64,000 nucleotides of DNA from Guptibacillus hwajinpoensis (GCF_005144865.1 NZ_SWFM01000008.1:28949-92948); one strand, 5' to 3'. Shown: positions 10,694 to 20,712, numbered from the stretch's first letter. Translations and numbers: made by a program. The notes: generated from the letters alone by a model not told the origin.

Positions 10694-12496
10694 ATGGGGA
10701 AGGTTGGTTTTTTTAAGTCCATTCATTTTAAGTTTGCCATCGTATACGTTTTACTGATTCTTATTGCTATTCAGTTTATCTCAGTTTATTTTAATGAAAA
10801 GCTTGAAGAGCAGTTTCAAACGAATTACATCACATCCGTTATGGATCGAGCTGAGCTACTTGCTGATAGTGCTTCCGGTCAAGTGAATAGTAAAAGTGAT
10901 GAAGAAGAAAATACAATCAATGATTTAATTGAGAATTTTAGACAAGATGAAATTCGTCAAATTCACGTAGTGAACTCCTTAGGTCAAATTGTTGGAACCC
11001 TTAATGATGAAGGCGTTGAGGGGTCTCGCTCTACAAATACGTTTGTTAATAGTGCTCTTAACGGAGTATCAGAAAATAATATTTTTATCGATAAAGACGG
11101 AGATCGCTTTTTTGCCTATAGCCTCCCAATTAAAGGGGAAACAAATTCGATTGTAGGTGCTGTTTACATTCAAGCCGACATGAAACAGGTATTTGAACAG
11201 GCTAATCAAGTGAACAATCTTTTAGCGCAATCTGCTCTTATTGCGCTAGTACTAACTGGATTGCTTGGCATAATCATATCGCGTACGATTACACGTCCAA
11301 TATCAGACATGAGAAAACAAGCTCTTGTTATGGCACGTGGAGACTTCACACGTAAAGTAAAAGTGTACGGTGAGGATGAAATAGGTCAGCTTGCCCTTGC
11401 TTTTAATGATTTAACCCGAAGGCTACAGGAAGCAAATTCGATTACTGAAGGAGAGCGGCGCAAGCTAACTTCTGTACTTGCTTATATGACAGATGGTGTT
11501 ATAGCAACGGATCGAGAAGGTATGATCATCCTAATGAACGATCGTGCTGAAGAAATGATGAGCGTTTCACGTGAAACGGTTCTTGGTACTTCTTTAAATC
11601 AAATCCTACAATTCTCTGAAGATAAGACGTGGGATGATGTTTATAATGGACCTGATTCTATGATTCTAGATTTAAGCAATGATCATCAAACATTTATCAT
11701 GCGTGTTAACTTTTCGATCATCCATAAAGAGGACGGGCCTATTAATGGTTTAATAGCCGTGCTACATGATATTACTGAGCAGGAGCAGCTTGAACAAGAG
11801 CGTCGCGAGTTCGTTGTGAATGTATCGCATGAGCTACGTACACCTCTTACGACGATGAGAAGCTATCTTGAGGCTCTTCAAGAGGGAGCGCTTCAAGACC
11901 CAGAGATTGCTCCTCGTTTCCTTGGTGTTGCTCAGAACGAGACGGAGCGAATGATTCGCTTGGTCAATGACTTATTGCAGCTATCAAAAATGGACAAAAA
12001 AGAATATCGCTTACAGTTTACTGAGGTGGATTTTGTAGAGATGTTCGATCATGTCCTTGATCGTTTTGAAATGTCTAAACGTGAAAATATTGAGATTGTT
12101 AGACAGCTTCCTCGTGTTGCGATCTATACAAAAGTAGATCAAGACAAAATGACACAGGTGCTAGATAACATTATTTCTAATGCAATCAAGTATTCTCCAG
12201 AAGGAGGTACAATCACGGCCAGATGTTGGACGATCGGGAAGAAGATTAGGATTAGCATTAGTGATCAAGGTGTTGGAATTCCTAAAAACAATCTTTCAAA
12301 AATATTTGATCGCTTTTATCGCGTGGATAAAGCCCGTTCTAGAGAGCTCGGAGGCACTGGGCTAGGCCTAGCCATTGCAAAAGAGATGATTCACGCTCAC
12401 CACGGTGATATATGGGCAGAGAGTAAATGGGGACAAGGTACGACAATCTACTTTACGCTCCCTTATAAACGCATAAGGGAGGTCGGGGACAAATGA
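10694..12496 (+). CDS. walK: Sensor histidine kinase WalK
   Basis: Membrane kinase partner of WalR, tied to division and wall synthesis. In order: transmembrane helix (about 9-31), an extracytoplasmic PAS-like domain (about 32-172), a second transmembrane helix (about 174-197), HAMP (about 198-250), a cytoplasmic PAS (about 255-360) and HisKA with phospho-acceptor H379 in VSHELRTPL. The ATPase domain follows with DNIISNAIKYS, DQGVGIP and GGTGLGLAI. The 600 residues are typical. The start is seven bases after walR and the stop overlaps walH by four bases. Confidence 0.97.
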   Translation: MGKVGFFKSIHFKFAIVYVLLILIAIQFISVYFNEKLEEQFQTNYITSVMDRAELLADSASGQVNSKSDEEENTINDLIENFRQDEIRQIHVVNSLGQIVGTLNDEGVEGSRSTNTFVNSALNGVSENNIFIDKDGDRFFAYSLPIKGETNSIVGAVYIQADMKQVFEQANQVNNLLAQSALIALVLTGLLGIIISRTITRPISDMRKQALVMARGDFTRKVKVYGEDEIGQLALAFNDLTRRLQEANSITEGERRKLTSVLAYMTDGVIATDREGMIILMNDRAEEMMSVSRETVLGTSLNQILQFSEDKTWDDVYNGPDSMILDLSNDHQTFIMRVNFSIIHKEDGPINGLIAVLHDITEQEQLEQERREFVVNVSHELRTPLTTMRSYLEALQEGALQDPEIAPRFLGVAQNETERMIRLVNDLLQLSKMDKKEYRLQFTEVDFVEMFDHVLDRFEMSKRENIEIVRQLPRVAIYTKVDQDKMTQVLDNIISNAIKYSPEGGTITARCWTIGKKIRISISDQGVGIPKNNLSKIFDRFYRVDKARSRELGGTGLGLAIAKEMIHAHHGDIWAESKWGQGTTIYFTLPYKRIREVGDK

Positions 12497-13875
12497 GAAT
12501 TACGAAGAAGCGAATAGAGAATTTTAAAGCGGTTTTGTTAAATATTCTGGTGGTTACGAGTTTGTTCCTAACGTGGCAAATTTGGACGTTTGAACCAGAC
12601 TATCAGAAAGAAACCGATCCAAAGGAAGCAAGTCCAGTAGGTGTGGAAGACGTTGACATTAATCAAGTCGTTAAGCCGAACCAAATCGTATATCATAAGA
12701 ACAATCAACATTTTACTTCTTTCAATTCTGAAACGATTAGCCCATTCTACACAACTTTCATCTCTGGAACAAAAATCAAATCCTTAACGATGGAAAACAA
12801 TCTTAAGAGTGTACGTGAAATGGATAATAGTGTGGAGCTTATTTTTCCAACTCTACTATCGAATAATGTCTTGAAGAAGCTAATTAGTGTTCCAAAAGCC
12901 GATATCCCACTTGAGAAGTTTGATCGGATTATTATCCCTTCAGTTGCAACAGGTAAAAACAATGAGATTATATTCTTGAATACGTCAAGAGAGCTTGGTA
13001 TGCGTGCAGCAGTTGAAGTATCTAGTGGAATGGAGAAGTGGTACGAAGATAACTTTGCTACTTCTGATATAAAGAATGCGTTAACTGAAGAACAAGTCAT
13101 AAGAGCAAAGGCTTTTCAAGTGAAAGAAGATTTGCCTGTTTTCTACATCCCTATTCAGACACAAGTGATACCAACCTATGAGGTAAGCACGGACGAATTA
13201 GCGAATGAACAGAACTTTATAGAAGCTCTCTTCCCAGAGCAAGATCGTGTTGAAAAGAGCTCGTTTAATATTAAGACTGTCTACACAGATGGTAGTCGTG
13301 ATTTAACATTTCTTGAAAATAAGTACATGGTTTTCAAAAACCTACCGTCTACGACTGGACGCTATGTTGATAATGAGGCGCCGATTTTAAATGCTTATGG
13401 GTTTATTAATAAACACTTCGGTTTTCGCATCAATGATTTTAGCGAAGAGGATTATTTACTAAGTGAATGGGCTTCCTCCTCTAAGACTGAAACAGATCAA
13501 ATGACATTTCGCTTAAATACAGAAGGTTACCCTGTTTTCAGTTCTTCTTCTGAAGATCTTGATGAAATTAATGTGGTTGTTAAGAACAACGAAGTGAGTA
13601 CGTATACGCGAATGCTAAAGAATATTCAATACGCTAATCCAATAGATGAGCGTCCGTTACCAGGTTATGATGAGGTGCTATCTCTCTTGAGTGAGGAGAG
13701 TTTTAAGCAGAGTGAAATTACAAACATCACAATCGGTTTTACAATTGATCGTTCTCTTAACCAATCCCAAGAATTCTCTCTCGTTCCACAGTGGTATATT
13801 AAATTAAACCAAGCGTGGACTCCTATTCAATCACTAAGCAATGAACAAGGAGGGGTAGCATTTGGACTGGAATAG
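12493..13875 (+). CDS. walH: WalK regulator WalH (YycH)
   Basis: Membrane-anchored extracytoplasmic protein that with WalI modulates WalK activity. One N-terminal transmembrane helix (about 14-32) is followed by a large outer domain of about 425 residues. Length of 460 is normal for YycH. It starts with ATG overlapping the walK stop (ATGA). The walI start lies inside its last codons. The call rests on position and architecture. Confidence 0.93.
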   Translation: MRITKKRIENFKAVLLNILVVTSLFLTWQIWTFEPDYQKETDPKEASPVGVEDVDINQVVKPNQIVYHKNNQHFTSFNSETISPFYTTFISGTKIKSLTMENNLKSVREMDNSVELIFPTLLSNNVLKKLISVPKADIPLEKFDRIIIPSVATGKNNEIIFLNTSRELGMRAAVEVSSGMEKWYEDNFATSDIKNALTEEQVIRAKAFQVKEDLPVFYIPIQTQVIPTYEVSTDELANEQNFIEALFPEQDRVEKSSFNIKTVYTDGSRDLTFLENKYMVFKNLPSTTGRYVDNEAPILNAYGFINKHFGFRINDFSEEDYLLSEWASSSKTETDQMTFRLNTEGYPVFSSSSEDLDEINVVVKNNEVSTYTRMLKNIQYANPIDERPLPGYDEVLSLLSEESFKQSEITNITIGFTIDRSLNQSQEFSLVPQWYIKLNQAWTPIQSLSNEQGGVAFGLE

Positions 13876-14761
13876 AACGAAAACGATACTAATTCTAACC
13901 TTCCTTGTGTTTAATATCTTTCTTGCAAGTGACTTATATAAAAAGCAGACAGATATAAGTGGTCTTGAGATGCAGAATCAAGTTACGCTTGATGAACAGC
14001 TAAAAGACTTAAATGTAACGTATGATAATGATCCTTCTCTTCAGTCTAAGAAAATGGCTTTTATTAGTGGGAATGTTCATTACTTTACAGACAAAGAGGA
14101 AAAAACACTCGAAGAGAATACAAGTCAGGATATTACGATTAATGGTCGAAAGCTCATTTCCACGCTTAAAAAGCCATATCTAATTAGTGATCCAGATGCA
14201 CCTTCAGCATATTCTATTTTTCTAGAAACGTATGTATACGAAGGTGGAAAGTATCAATATTTTAGAAAAGATTCCAATGATCCTAATATTGTTTACTTTG
14301 TAGAAACTCATGAAGATAAACCACTCTACAGTCAAGATTCTGGTATGGTCGTTGTGACGTTAGAAGATGATAAAATCGTATCCTACACTCAGACTTACTT
14401 GAACTTGAAGGAAATAGTGAAAGAGCGTAAGATTGATCCCGTCTCTGAAACGATTGGTCTCTTAGTTAGTCAACAAGATATTGTCGCTTATGATAAAGTC
14501 CAAGATGTCTCTATTGGCTATTATACAGTGACAAGTGAAGACGAGAGGGATACTTTTGTATTCGTGCCAACTTGGCGAGTTGTTGTGGAGAATAAAAAGA
14601 ATGATAAACCTGAGCGGTATTATTATGTAAATGCGATCGAGAAAACTGTTTTTAGTGACTCGGAAGAAAATACTGAGAGTGATAACGAAGAGGAAGATGA
14701 AAGTAACGACAAAACGTTTGACCCGGATTCTTCATCACCTCAGTCAACCAAAGGCGATTAG
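13862..14761 (+). CDS. walI: WalK regulator WalI (YycI)
   Basis: Partner of WalH in the WalRKHI complex. The chain begins MDWNRTKTILILTFLVFNIFL, giving a single N-terminal transmembrane helix, followed by a soluble outer domain. The C-terminal tail (about 262-299) is very acidic and low-complexity. The start codon is TTG, chosen because it has an AAGGAGGGG binding site and gives the characteristic MDW(N/S)(R/K)TK N-terminus. It overlaps walH by 14 bases. Confidence 0.92.
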   Translation: MDWNRTKTILILTFLVFNIFLASDLYKKQTDISGLEMQNQVTLDEQLKDLNVTYDNDPSLQSKKMAFISGNVHYFTDKEEKTLEENTSQDITINGRKLISTLKKPYLISDPDAPSAYSIFLETYVYEGGKYQYFRKDSNDPNIVYFVETHEDKPLYSQDSGMVVVTLEDDKIVSYTQTYLNLKEIVKERKIDPVSETIGLLVSQQDIVAYDKVQDVSIGYYTVTSEDERDTFVFVPTWRVVVENKKNDKPERYYYVNAIEKTVFSDSEENTESDNEEEDESNDKTFDPDSSSPQSTKGD

Positions 14762-14785
14762 TAGTTAGTAGGAGAGGAATGTAGT

Positions 14786-15580
14786 ATGTCTCTTGAATTT
14801 AGCGTGCTTGCAAGCGGAAGCACTGGTAATGCTATTTACGTCGGTACAAAGAAGCATAAGCTTCTTATTGATGCTGGCTTAAGTGGTAAGAAATTAGAAG
14901 AATTGTTTGCAAAAGCCCATCTAGATCCTAAAGATCTAGATGGGTTGCTTGTGACCCATGAACATAGTGATCATATTAAGGGTTTAGGTATATTTGCGAG
15001 GCGATATAAGCTACCGATCTATGCAAATGCAAAGACTTGGGATGCAATGAGTGGTCTTATTGGTGAAATTCCTGTTGATCAGAAATTTCATTTCGATATG
15101 GAAACCGTTAAAACATTTTCGGATCTTGATGTTGAATCTTTTGGTGTCTCACACGATGCTGCAGAGCCAATGTTCTATGTGTTTCATCACGAAGGAAAGA
15201 AGCTGAGCATTGCAACAGATCTAGGCTATGTTAGTGATCGAATAAAAGGTACAATTCGTGATTCTGACATGATGGTTTTTGAGTCCAATCACGATATTAA
15301 TATGCTTATGATGGGCCGTTATCCATGGAATGTGAAACGAAGAATTCTTGGAGACATGGGTCATGTTTCAAATGAAGATGCTGGAGCTGCGTTAGCAGAT
15401 GTTATAGGTGATCAAACGAAGCGTATTTATTTAGCCCATTTAAGTAAAGATAATAACATGAAAGACCTGGCAAGACTGTCTGTCCAACAAACGCTTGAAC
15501 AAAATGGGTTTTTGATAGGAGATAAAATTGATTTATACGATACTGATCCTATGAATCCAACGCTCGTCACAACGTTATAA
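14786..15580 (+). CDS. walJ: MBL-fold hydrolase WalJ (YycJ)
   Basis: Cytosolic metallo-beta-lactamase-fold protein always found beside walRK, probably a nuclease linking wall growth and DNA replication or repair. Metal motif THEHSDH near residues 53-59, with further histidines in GVSHDAA and LAHLSKD. Length 264 is standard. Start ATG follows GAGAGGA. It is 24 bases downstream of walI. Confidence 0.95.
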   Translation: MSLEFSVLASGSTGNAIYVGTKKHKLLIDAGLSGKKLEELFAKAHLDPKDLDGLLVTHEHSDHIKGLGIFARRYKLPIYANAKTWDAMSGLIGEIPVDQKFHFDMETVKTFSDLDVESFGVSHDAAEPMFYVFHHEGKKLSIATDLGYVSDRIKGTIRDSDMMVFESNHDINMLMMGRYPWNVKRRILGDMGHVSNEDAGAALADVIGDQTKRIYLAHLSKDNNMKDLARLSVQQTLEQNGFLIGDKIDLYDTDPMNPTLVTTL

Positions 15581-15674
15581 CTGCTATTGTTAGGCTCTTT
15601 GTGTCTATTTTTTTCAAGCAACTTTTCAGCTGTCGCACAGGTCTCCTTTTTATTTGAAAGGAAAGGTGAAGAAA

Positions 15675-16883
15675 TTGGGCTATTATGATGGCGACGATTA
15701 TAATCAACCAAAGAAGCAGAAAGGTAATCGTGGTGGTGCGTTTACAGCTGGGCTTTTAGGGGCTGTTCTTGGCGCATTGTTAATTCTTTTCACAGTTCCA
15801 GCTCTATCAGACTTTGGAGTCGTTCCTGAAGTTGCTCCTGAACCTGAGGAAGAGAGCGGTGTAGGGAACCAGGGTGCTACGACGCAAGACATAAGTATTG
15901 ATGTGACGAATGATATTACATCTGCTGTTGAGAATGTAGGTAAAGCTGTCGTTGGGGTTATTAATTTACAAAAGACAGATTTCTGGGCTGAAGATTATGG
16001 TGAGGCCGGTGCTGGTTCGGGTGTTATTTATAAAAAAGAAGGTAAGCAAGCCTTCGTTGTTACAAATAATCACGTTGTCGAAGGTGCTGGACAGATTGAG
16101 GTTAGTTTAAACGCCGAGAAACGCGTTCCTGCGGAGCTTGTAGGCACTGACCCTCTTATGGACCTTGCCGTACTTAAAATCCCCTCAGAATCGGTTACAA
16201 CGGTTGCAGAGTTTGGTGATTCGGATACGTTGAAGCCTGGTGAACCTGCGATTGCAATCGGAAATCCACTTGGTTTCCTTGAAGGAACAGTCACACAGGG
16301 AATTATCAGTAATCCGGAGCGTTCATTCCCTGTTGATACTGATCAAAATGGAACGATTGATTGGAATGCTGACGTAATTCAGACAGATGCATCAATTAAT
16401 CCAGGAAATAGCGGTGGAGCACTGATTAATATTTCCGGACAGTTAATTGGTATTAACTCAATGAAAATTGCGCAATCCAGTGTTGAAGGTATTGGTTTTT
16501 CAATCCCAATTAATATGGCTGCCCCCATCATAAATGACCTAGAGTCCTATGGCGAAGTAAGAAGACCAGAGATTGGCATTGGCACTAAATCACTGTCTGA
16601 AATACCGACCTATCATTGGAGTGAATCGCTTAAGCTTCCAAAGGATGTTGATTATGGCGTTGTAGTGATGAGCGTTTTTCCAACTTCATCTGCAGATCAA
16701 GCTGGTTTGAAAGAACTTGATGTTATTACTGCAATGGATGGTAAGCAAATTAAAAACTCGATTGAACTTCGAAAATTTCTTTATACCAAGAAGAAAATTG
16801 GAGCTAAAGTTAAACTTACAATTTATCGCGAAGGAACAAAACAAGAAGTGGATCTAACACTTGCAGAACAACAGAGCTCTTAA
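15675..16883 (+). CDS. htrC: HtrA/DegP-type serine protease
   Basis: Membrane-anchored quality-control protease, the YyxA (HtrC) paralogue next to walJ in Bacillus. A cytoplasmic N-terminus and one transmembrane helix (about 25-45) are followed by a trypsin-like domain with H133 (NNHVVE), D163 (MDLAVL) and S246 (PGNSGGA), then a PDZ domain (about 305-395). I chose a TTG start preceded by GGAAAGGTG, giving MGYYDGDD and 402 residues. An in-frame TTG 21 bases upstream is the alternative. Last gene of the wal operon. Confidence 0.9.
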   Translation: MGYYDGDDYNQPKKQKGNRGGAFTAGLLGAVLGALLILFTVPALSDFGVVPEVAPEPEEESGVGNQGATTQDISIDVTNDITSAVENVGKAVVGVINLQKTDFWAEDYGEAGAGSGVIYKKEGKQAFVVTNNHVVEGAGQIEVSLNAEKRVPAELVGTDPLMDLAVLKIPSESVTTVAEFGDSDTLKPGEPAIAIGNPLGFLEGTVTQGIISNPERSFPVDTDQNGTIDWNADVIQTDASINPGNSGGALINISGQLIGINSMKIAQSSVEGIGFSIPINMAAPIINDLESYGEVRRPEIGIGTKSLSEIPTYHWSESLKLPKDVDYGVVVMSVFPTSSADQAGLKELDVITAMDGKQIKNSIELRKFLYTKKKIGAKVKLTIYREGTKQEVDLTLAEQQSS

Positions 16884-16887
16884 AAAC

Positions 16888-16918
16888 AACAGGAGGGGGA
16901 ACTCTCCTGTTTCCTTTT
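16888..16918 (+). terminator. Terminator after htrC
   Basis: Stem AACAGGAG/CTCCTGTT with an eight-base loop, then TTCCTTTT. Confidence 0.75.
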
Positions 16919-16927
16919 GATAAAAAC

Positions 16928-17211
16928 TTATGCACAGTGGATAACTAGTGAACAAGGAGGGATCATATGAAATTACTTTGTTGTGAAGATCATGTTGAGC
17001 TAGCGCTCGATGTAGCCGTCGATGAAACAGGTCATTTTCCAGTACTAGAAAAGGTACAAGAAGATATGAACGGTTTGTCCACAACCTGTGAATACTGCAA
17101 TAATCCTGCAACATATATAGTGTCGAACTAATATTCGGTCACGACATGTGGATGAAAATTGTGTATATGTGGATAAAATCTGTGGATAACCTGTTTATTT
17201 TCTGTGGATTT
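16928..17211. promoter_or_regulatory. DnaA-box cluster around the CxxH/CxxC gene and rlmH promoter
   Basis: Consensus DnaA boxes (TTATNCACA or its complement TGTGNATAA) at 16928-16936, 17168-17176 and 17181-17189. One-mismatch copies lie at 16936-16944, 17075-17083, 17147-17155 and 17203-17211. In B. subtilis a DnaA binding cluster lies near yydA (rlmH). It is not oriC: there is no dnaA gene and no AT-rich unwinding element beside it. Confidence 0.65.
16967..17131 (+). CDS. Small CxxH/CxxC zinc-ribbon-like protein
   Basis: 54-residue protein starting MKLLCCEDHVELALD and ending with CEYCNNPATYIVSN. The cysteine/histidine pairs CCEDH and CEYC resemble a four-ligand metal site. It matches the small CxxH/CxxC family that sits between htrA and rlmH in Bacillus. 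Start ATG follows AAGGAGG with seven bases between. Function unknown. It is embedded in a DnaA-box cluster. Confidence 0.85.
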   Translation: MKLLCCEDHVELALDVAVDETGHFPVLEKVQEDMNGLSTTCEYCNNPATYIVSN

Positions 17212-17240
17212 ACGAAAAAGCGAACAAGTGGGGATAAGTA

Positions 17241-17720
17241 ATGAACATAAGTATCGTAACGGTAGGAAAACTGAAAGAGAAATATTTAAAACAAGGTATT
17301 GCTGAGTACACAAAACGATTAGGTCCGTTTGCCAAGATCGAAGTAATCGAAGTAGCAGATGAAAAGGCGCCCGAGAATTTAAGTGAAACTGAAATGACTC
17401 AAGTTAAAAAGGCGGAGGGAGATCGCATTCTAAGTAAAATCTCATCTGATGCACATGTGATCGCTCTCGCAATTAATGGAAAGATGAAAACATCTGAACA
17501 GCTTGCTCACGATTTGGATCAGCTTGCTACCTATGGAAAAAGCAAAGTGGCATTTGTAATTGGTGGCTCGCTTGGATTAAGTGAAGATGTACTTAAAAGA
17601 GCAAATGATACACTCTCTTTTTCTAAAATGACTTTTCCTCATCAATTAATGCGCTTAGTGCTTGTTGAGCAAGTTTATAGGGCTTTTAAAATTAATAGAG
17701 GTGAACCGTATCATAAGTGA
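17241..17720 (+). CDS. rlmH: 23S rRNA pseudouridine-1915 N3-methyltransferase RlmH
   Basis: SPOUT-class methyltransferase that modifies helix 69 of 23S rRNA. The 159-residue product begins [16 protein letters not shown] and holds [14 protein letters not shown] and [18 protein letters not shown]. The last five codons (EPYHK, stop TGA) lie in the attachment site of the island described next. The gene remains intact because the island restores these codons, exactly as SCC elements do in staphylococcal orfX. Its original stop codon and terminator now lie at 31542-31560. Confidence 0.98.
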   Translation: MNISIVTVGKLKEKYLKQGIAEYTKRLGPFAKIEVIEVADEKAPENLSETEMTQVKKAEGDRILSKISSDAHVIALAINGKMKTSEQLAHDLDQLATYGKSKVAFVIGGSLGLSEDVLKRANDTLSFSKMTFPHQLMRLVLVEQVYRAFKINRGEPYHK

Positions 17721-19385
17721 GGGTAAAATAGAAAGGGACTTCAATGTGTCCCTTATCTCTTTGTCCGTTGGATTTTTGTCTAAGATTGATAAATCAACCT
17801 TCTTATCAGGAGCATAGCTTCCGAGCTTCCTTACAAGGTCTTTTGTCTTTTTTTTTACACCAGCTGGCGTGAAATCGAAGTGAAGATGTATCTTGTTTAT
17901 TTGTCTCCCTTCTCTTCGAGAGGCAGCCGTAGGTGTGATCTCTATCTCTTTTATGATCATCCGAAGGAGTTCTTTCTTTTCTTCACTGTCAGCCTGCTCT
18001 AAAATGCTATCGAGATTTCTTACAAAGTAAAGCAACGCCATCAAGTCTATTGGTTTACTTGATGTATTTGTTAGCTTTTCTTCGATGTCTTCTAGGTGAT
18101 GTTGGTAGGAAAGTTTAGCTTGTTGCTGTTCTTTTAATTTTTCAGTGAACATAGGCAGTAGTTCAGGGTCTTTCATTAAGCTGTCAGTTATATTAGCAAT
18201 ATACTTTTCGCTTTTATTTATAGATGCTTCCAGGCGTTTCTTTTCTTCCAATAGAGGTGCTTTTGCGTGCTCTCTTTCCTTATTCATTTTTTGAACTAGT
18301 CGCTGGAGGGTTTGTGACTCTGTCACAATACGTTTGAACTCTTGAAGAACCTGGCGTTCTGCAACATCTGCATTAATGCTATTAGCAGAGCATTCTGACG
18401 CTCCTTTATTATGAAATGTACCACATTTATAATATCGATAAGTTTTATTTGGTCCCTTGGATTTTCCAGCCACCATCCCTGCACCACATTGGGGACAGCG
18501 GATTAGTTTTGTCAGAATATAAGGATGGTCTGATTGGACAGGTTTATAAGAACGAACAGAGCGCTTTTGCTGTACTCTCTCCCATAGATCTTGTGGGATG
18601 ATTGGATCGTGTTCCCCATCAACTATTATGGCAGCATTATTTTTACCCGAACGTCTTTTCTCAGCCCAGTTCTCATATTGGTTAAAGCGCACTTTTCCAA
18701 TATATACTGGATTATCCAATATCCCTTTCAATGTTCCTATAGAGAACACATTTCCTCTCTTAGTGTTGTACCCTTTACGATTCAGAATACCAACAATCTT
18801 TTTGTAACCGAACCCTTGATCAGCGTAAGCAAATATTTCTTTTACAATTTTGGCTTCATCTTCATTTACCATTAGCTTCTTTTCTTTAGCGTCATATCCA
18901 AAACATTGTCCGCCATTCCATTTTCCTTCTTTAGCTCTTTGAGTCATCCCCATTTTCACCCTACCCACAATCTGTTCTCTCTCCATTTCAGCCAATGAGC
19001 TTAATACAGTATAAAACATCTTTCCATGTGGAGTCGTGGTGTCTATGTTTTCTGACAAGCTAATGAGCTGCACCCCATGAATTCCTAAGGTTTCCACAAT
19101 TTCGAGTGAATCCCGTGTTTTCCTAGCTAATCTGTCCAGCTTATATACAATTACTGCTTCAAACTTTTTTTGTTTGGCATCCTCTAATAACTGAATCATT
19201 TGAGGGCGGCCATTTATGCTTTTCCCACTTTTTCCTTCATCAATATACTCCGATATGATCGTTAGGTTATGTTTCTCTGCAAAAGTGTTTAATAAGTCCT
19301 TCTGCGCTTTAATACTATAACCTTCTGTAGCCTGTTCTTCTGTACTAACACGGGCATACATTACTGCTTGCAATAACTTTTCCAT
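17655..19385 (-). CDS. Large serine recombinase (Ccr-like integrase)
   Basis: 576-residue site-specific recombinase, predicted to integrate and excise the island. Resolvase domain (about 5-150) with catalytic S14 in [10 protein letters not shown] and the [12 protein letters not shown] block. A recombinase domain follows (about 165-270), then a zinc ribbon (CPQC near 295, with later cysteines in YYKCGTFH and SECSAN) and a coiled coil (about 360-440). Start ATG has a GAGGAGG site. The gene converges on rlmH and overlaps its last 66 bases, so its final 14 residues are encoded by chromosomal DNA outside the attachment core. Ccr is the best analogy from the target site. I cannot assign a Ccr type. 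Confidence 0.92.
   Translation of the reverse strand: MEKLLQAVMYARVSTEEQATEGYSIKAQKDLLNTFAEKHNLTIISEYIDEGKSGKSINGRPQMIQLLEDAKQKKFEAVIVYKLDRLARKTRDSLEIVETLGIHGVQLISLSENIDTTTPHGKMFYTVLSSLAEMEREQIVGRVKMGMTQRAKEGKWNGGQCFGYDAKEKKLMVNEDEAKIVKEIFAYADQGFGYKKIVGILNRKGYNTKRGNVFSIGTLKGILDNPVYIGKVRFNQYENWAEKRRSGKNNAAIIVDGEHDPIIPQDLWERVQQKRSVRSYKPVQSDHPYILTKLIRCPQCGAGMVAGKSKGPNKTYRYYKCGTFHNKGASECSANSINADVAERQVLQEFKRIVTESQTLQRLVQKMNKEREHAKAPLLEEKKRLEASINKSEKYIANITDSLMKDPELLPMFTEKLKEQQQAKLSYQHHLEDIEEKLTNTSSKPIDLMALLYFVRNLDSILEQADSEEKKELLRMIIKEIEITPTAASRREGRQINKIHLHFDFTPAGVKKKTKDLVRKLGSYAPDKKVDLSILDKNPTDKEIRDTLKSLSILPSLMIRFTSINFKSPINLLNKH
17700..17716. repeat. Left attachment site (attL) in the rlmH 3' end
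   Basis: GGTGAACCGTATCATAA, a 17-bp direct repeat also found at 31527-31543. The core TATCATAA is shared with the SCCmec attachment site of Staphylococcus rlmH. Confidence 0.85.
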
Positions 19386-19442
19386 CTGAATTCCTCCTCG
19401 TATATAAAAATGGAAGAGGCAAAAATGCCTCTTCGTAATCTT

Positions 19443-19817
19443 TTAAAATGGTGCAGGACGATTCTCTAACTTTCTGTAAAGTGCTTTGGATCCATTTGGA
19501 AGTTCTTCTTCTGTAAGAGTACCGTCAACATCATACGGTACTTTATCATCAAGATATGACATTCTCCATCGCTTTTGGACGAGCTGGCGGTAAACATCAG
19601 AGTAATTCAGTTGAAGCATCACCAAGGTGTGATCTCTTCTTCCTAAAGTTCTTTCAAGGTAATGATGGAGTTCATCAATTTTCTGTAACAATATTTCTTT
19701 ATCGTTACCTTGAGCATACTGCATCGCTTTAACCATAAAGCAAAGGTAATCCTCCAAAGTATCCCAACAACCTAAATCGTAAGTTCTCCAATTGGGTAAT
19801 TGTAGTGTTATATCCAC
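19443..19817 (-). CDS. Hypothetical protein next to the recombinase
   Basis: 124-residue protein of unknown function, rich in aromatic residues (NWRTYDLGCWDTLEDYLCF, RWRMSYLDD), no signal peptide or membrane segment. I chose the GTG start because it is preceded by AGGAGG with seven bases between. An upstream in-frame TTG without a binding site would add 11 residues. It lies 57 bases upstream of the recombinase in the same direction, so it may be an accessory of recombination. No family recognised. Confidence 0.6.
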   Translation of the reverse strand: MDITLQLPNWRTYDLGCWDTLEDYLCFMVKAMQYAQGNDKEILLQKIDELHHYLERTLGRRDHTLVMLQLNYSDVYRQLVQKRWRMSYLDDKVPYDVDGTLTEEELPNGSKALYRKLENRPAPF

Positions 19818-19878
19818 TTTAATTCCTCCTGTATTTTGTTTTTTTGACAAAGCACAACCTGGGGATAATAGGAAATAG

Positions 19879-20043
19879 CTATCCGTCCTTTTCCTTTGCT
19901 ACCTTCGAATGTTCCCAGTCATACAATGCTTTTGACATCAAAAGCGCAACTCTATCCAAAAAAGCCTCTTCATTATTTGGTAGGTTCCCCTGTCTCCTTT
20001 CGTTACAATTAATACCTTTTAAGGTTGAATTATTGTTAATCAT
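19879..20043 (-). CDS. Small hypothetical protein
   Basis: 54-residue polar protein starting MINNNSTLKGINCNERRQG. The ATG has a GAGGAGG binding site located inside the end of the xre gene, and the start overlaps the xre stop by eight bases, which indicates translational coupling. The second half (NEEAFLDRVALLMSKALYDWEH) is probably helical. No family recognised. Confidence 0.5.
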   Translation of the reverse strand: MINNNSTLKGINCNERRQGNLPNNEEAFLDRVALLMSKALYDWEHSKVAKEKDG

Positions 20044-20617
20044 AAGGGATTTCCTCCTCATTATTTGATAACTTTTTCAAAGCTGTTAGCTGGGAATCCC
20101 ATTTCTCTTTTCTTGCTTTTAATTTATCAACGAAAAACTCAATCTCTTTCATAAACTCCTCTATTTCCAATGGTGTTAAGTGGAGGGTTGTTGCCACGTC
20201 TTCCAAGGGTTCAGGATTCTCACTATTTAAGGAAGAAATGGTGTAAGCCAGATTAACTTGATAAGCCTCCCTGAAAAGTGGACCCGCATCTAAACTCGAA
20301 TGATTCTGTCCAAATATTGTGAATGGAGTAGGAGAACTATAGTATTCATTAAAGAAAACATTAATAGGTACATTGAAGTATTTGCTCAAATTCTGGAGTA
20401 AATCAAGATTTGGATTTTTAGTAAAACCAGACTCTAGTTTGGTAAGAACTGAAGGACCTACCCCGATGTCGTTTGCTACTTTGGAAATAGTGTAAACTCC
20501 TCCGTTCATTACTGAAGCTGTTTTTCGTATCCACTCAATCCGTTCATTTACGCTTTCTTTTCCAGCTAGTTCTTCTAGATCTTGTTCGCTGGTTTGATAG
20601 GCTTGTCTGTTGTACAT
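20036..20617 (-). CDS. Xre-family transcriptional regulator
   Basis: 193-residue regulator with a Cro/CI helix-turn-helix at about residues 25-85 (TISKVANDIGVGPSVLTKLESGF is the recognition region). A C-terminal helical region with SLDAGPLFREAYQV and a charged final helix may mediate oligomerisation. ATG preceded by AAAGGAG. A GTG nine bases upstream is too close to that site. Its 5' end faces the structured region at 20.7-21.9 kb, so the two are transcribed divergently from one short gap. It probably controls the recombinase side of the island. Confidence 0.82.
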   Translation of the reverse strand: MYNRQAYQTSEQDLEELAGKESVNERIEWIRKTASVMNGGVYTISKVANDIGVGPSVLTKLESGFTKNPNLDLLQNLSKYFNVPINVFFNEYYSSPTPFTIFGQNHSSLDAGPLFREAYQVNLAYTISSLNSENPEPLEDVATTLHLTPLEIEEFMKEIEFFVDKLKARKEKWDSQLTALKKLSNNEEEIPYD

Positions 20618-20712
20618 AGTTTGCACTCTCCTTTCGATAAGTTAAATATAGCATGTATTTTCTAATTAGAAAAATTATTTGCTCATAAATTATATAAATA
20701 GATAAAAAGTTG

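Noticed and set aside
16928..17211. Chromosomal origin of replication
   Set aside because: DnaA boxes occur, but dnaA, dnaN and an AT-rich unwinding region are absent.
17655..19385. Recombinase as the sigK (skin-type) excision recombinase SpoIVCA
   Set aside because: The attachment site is rlmH, not sigK, and the target core fits SCC-type integration.
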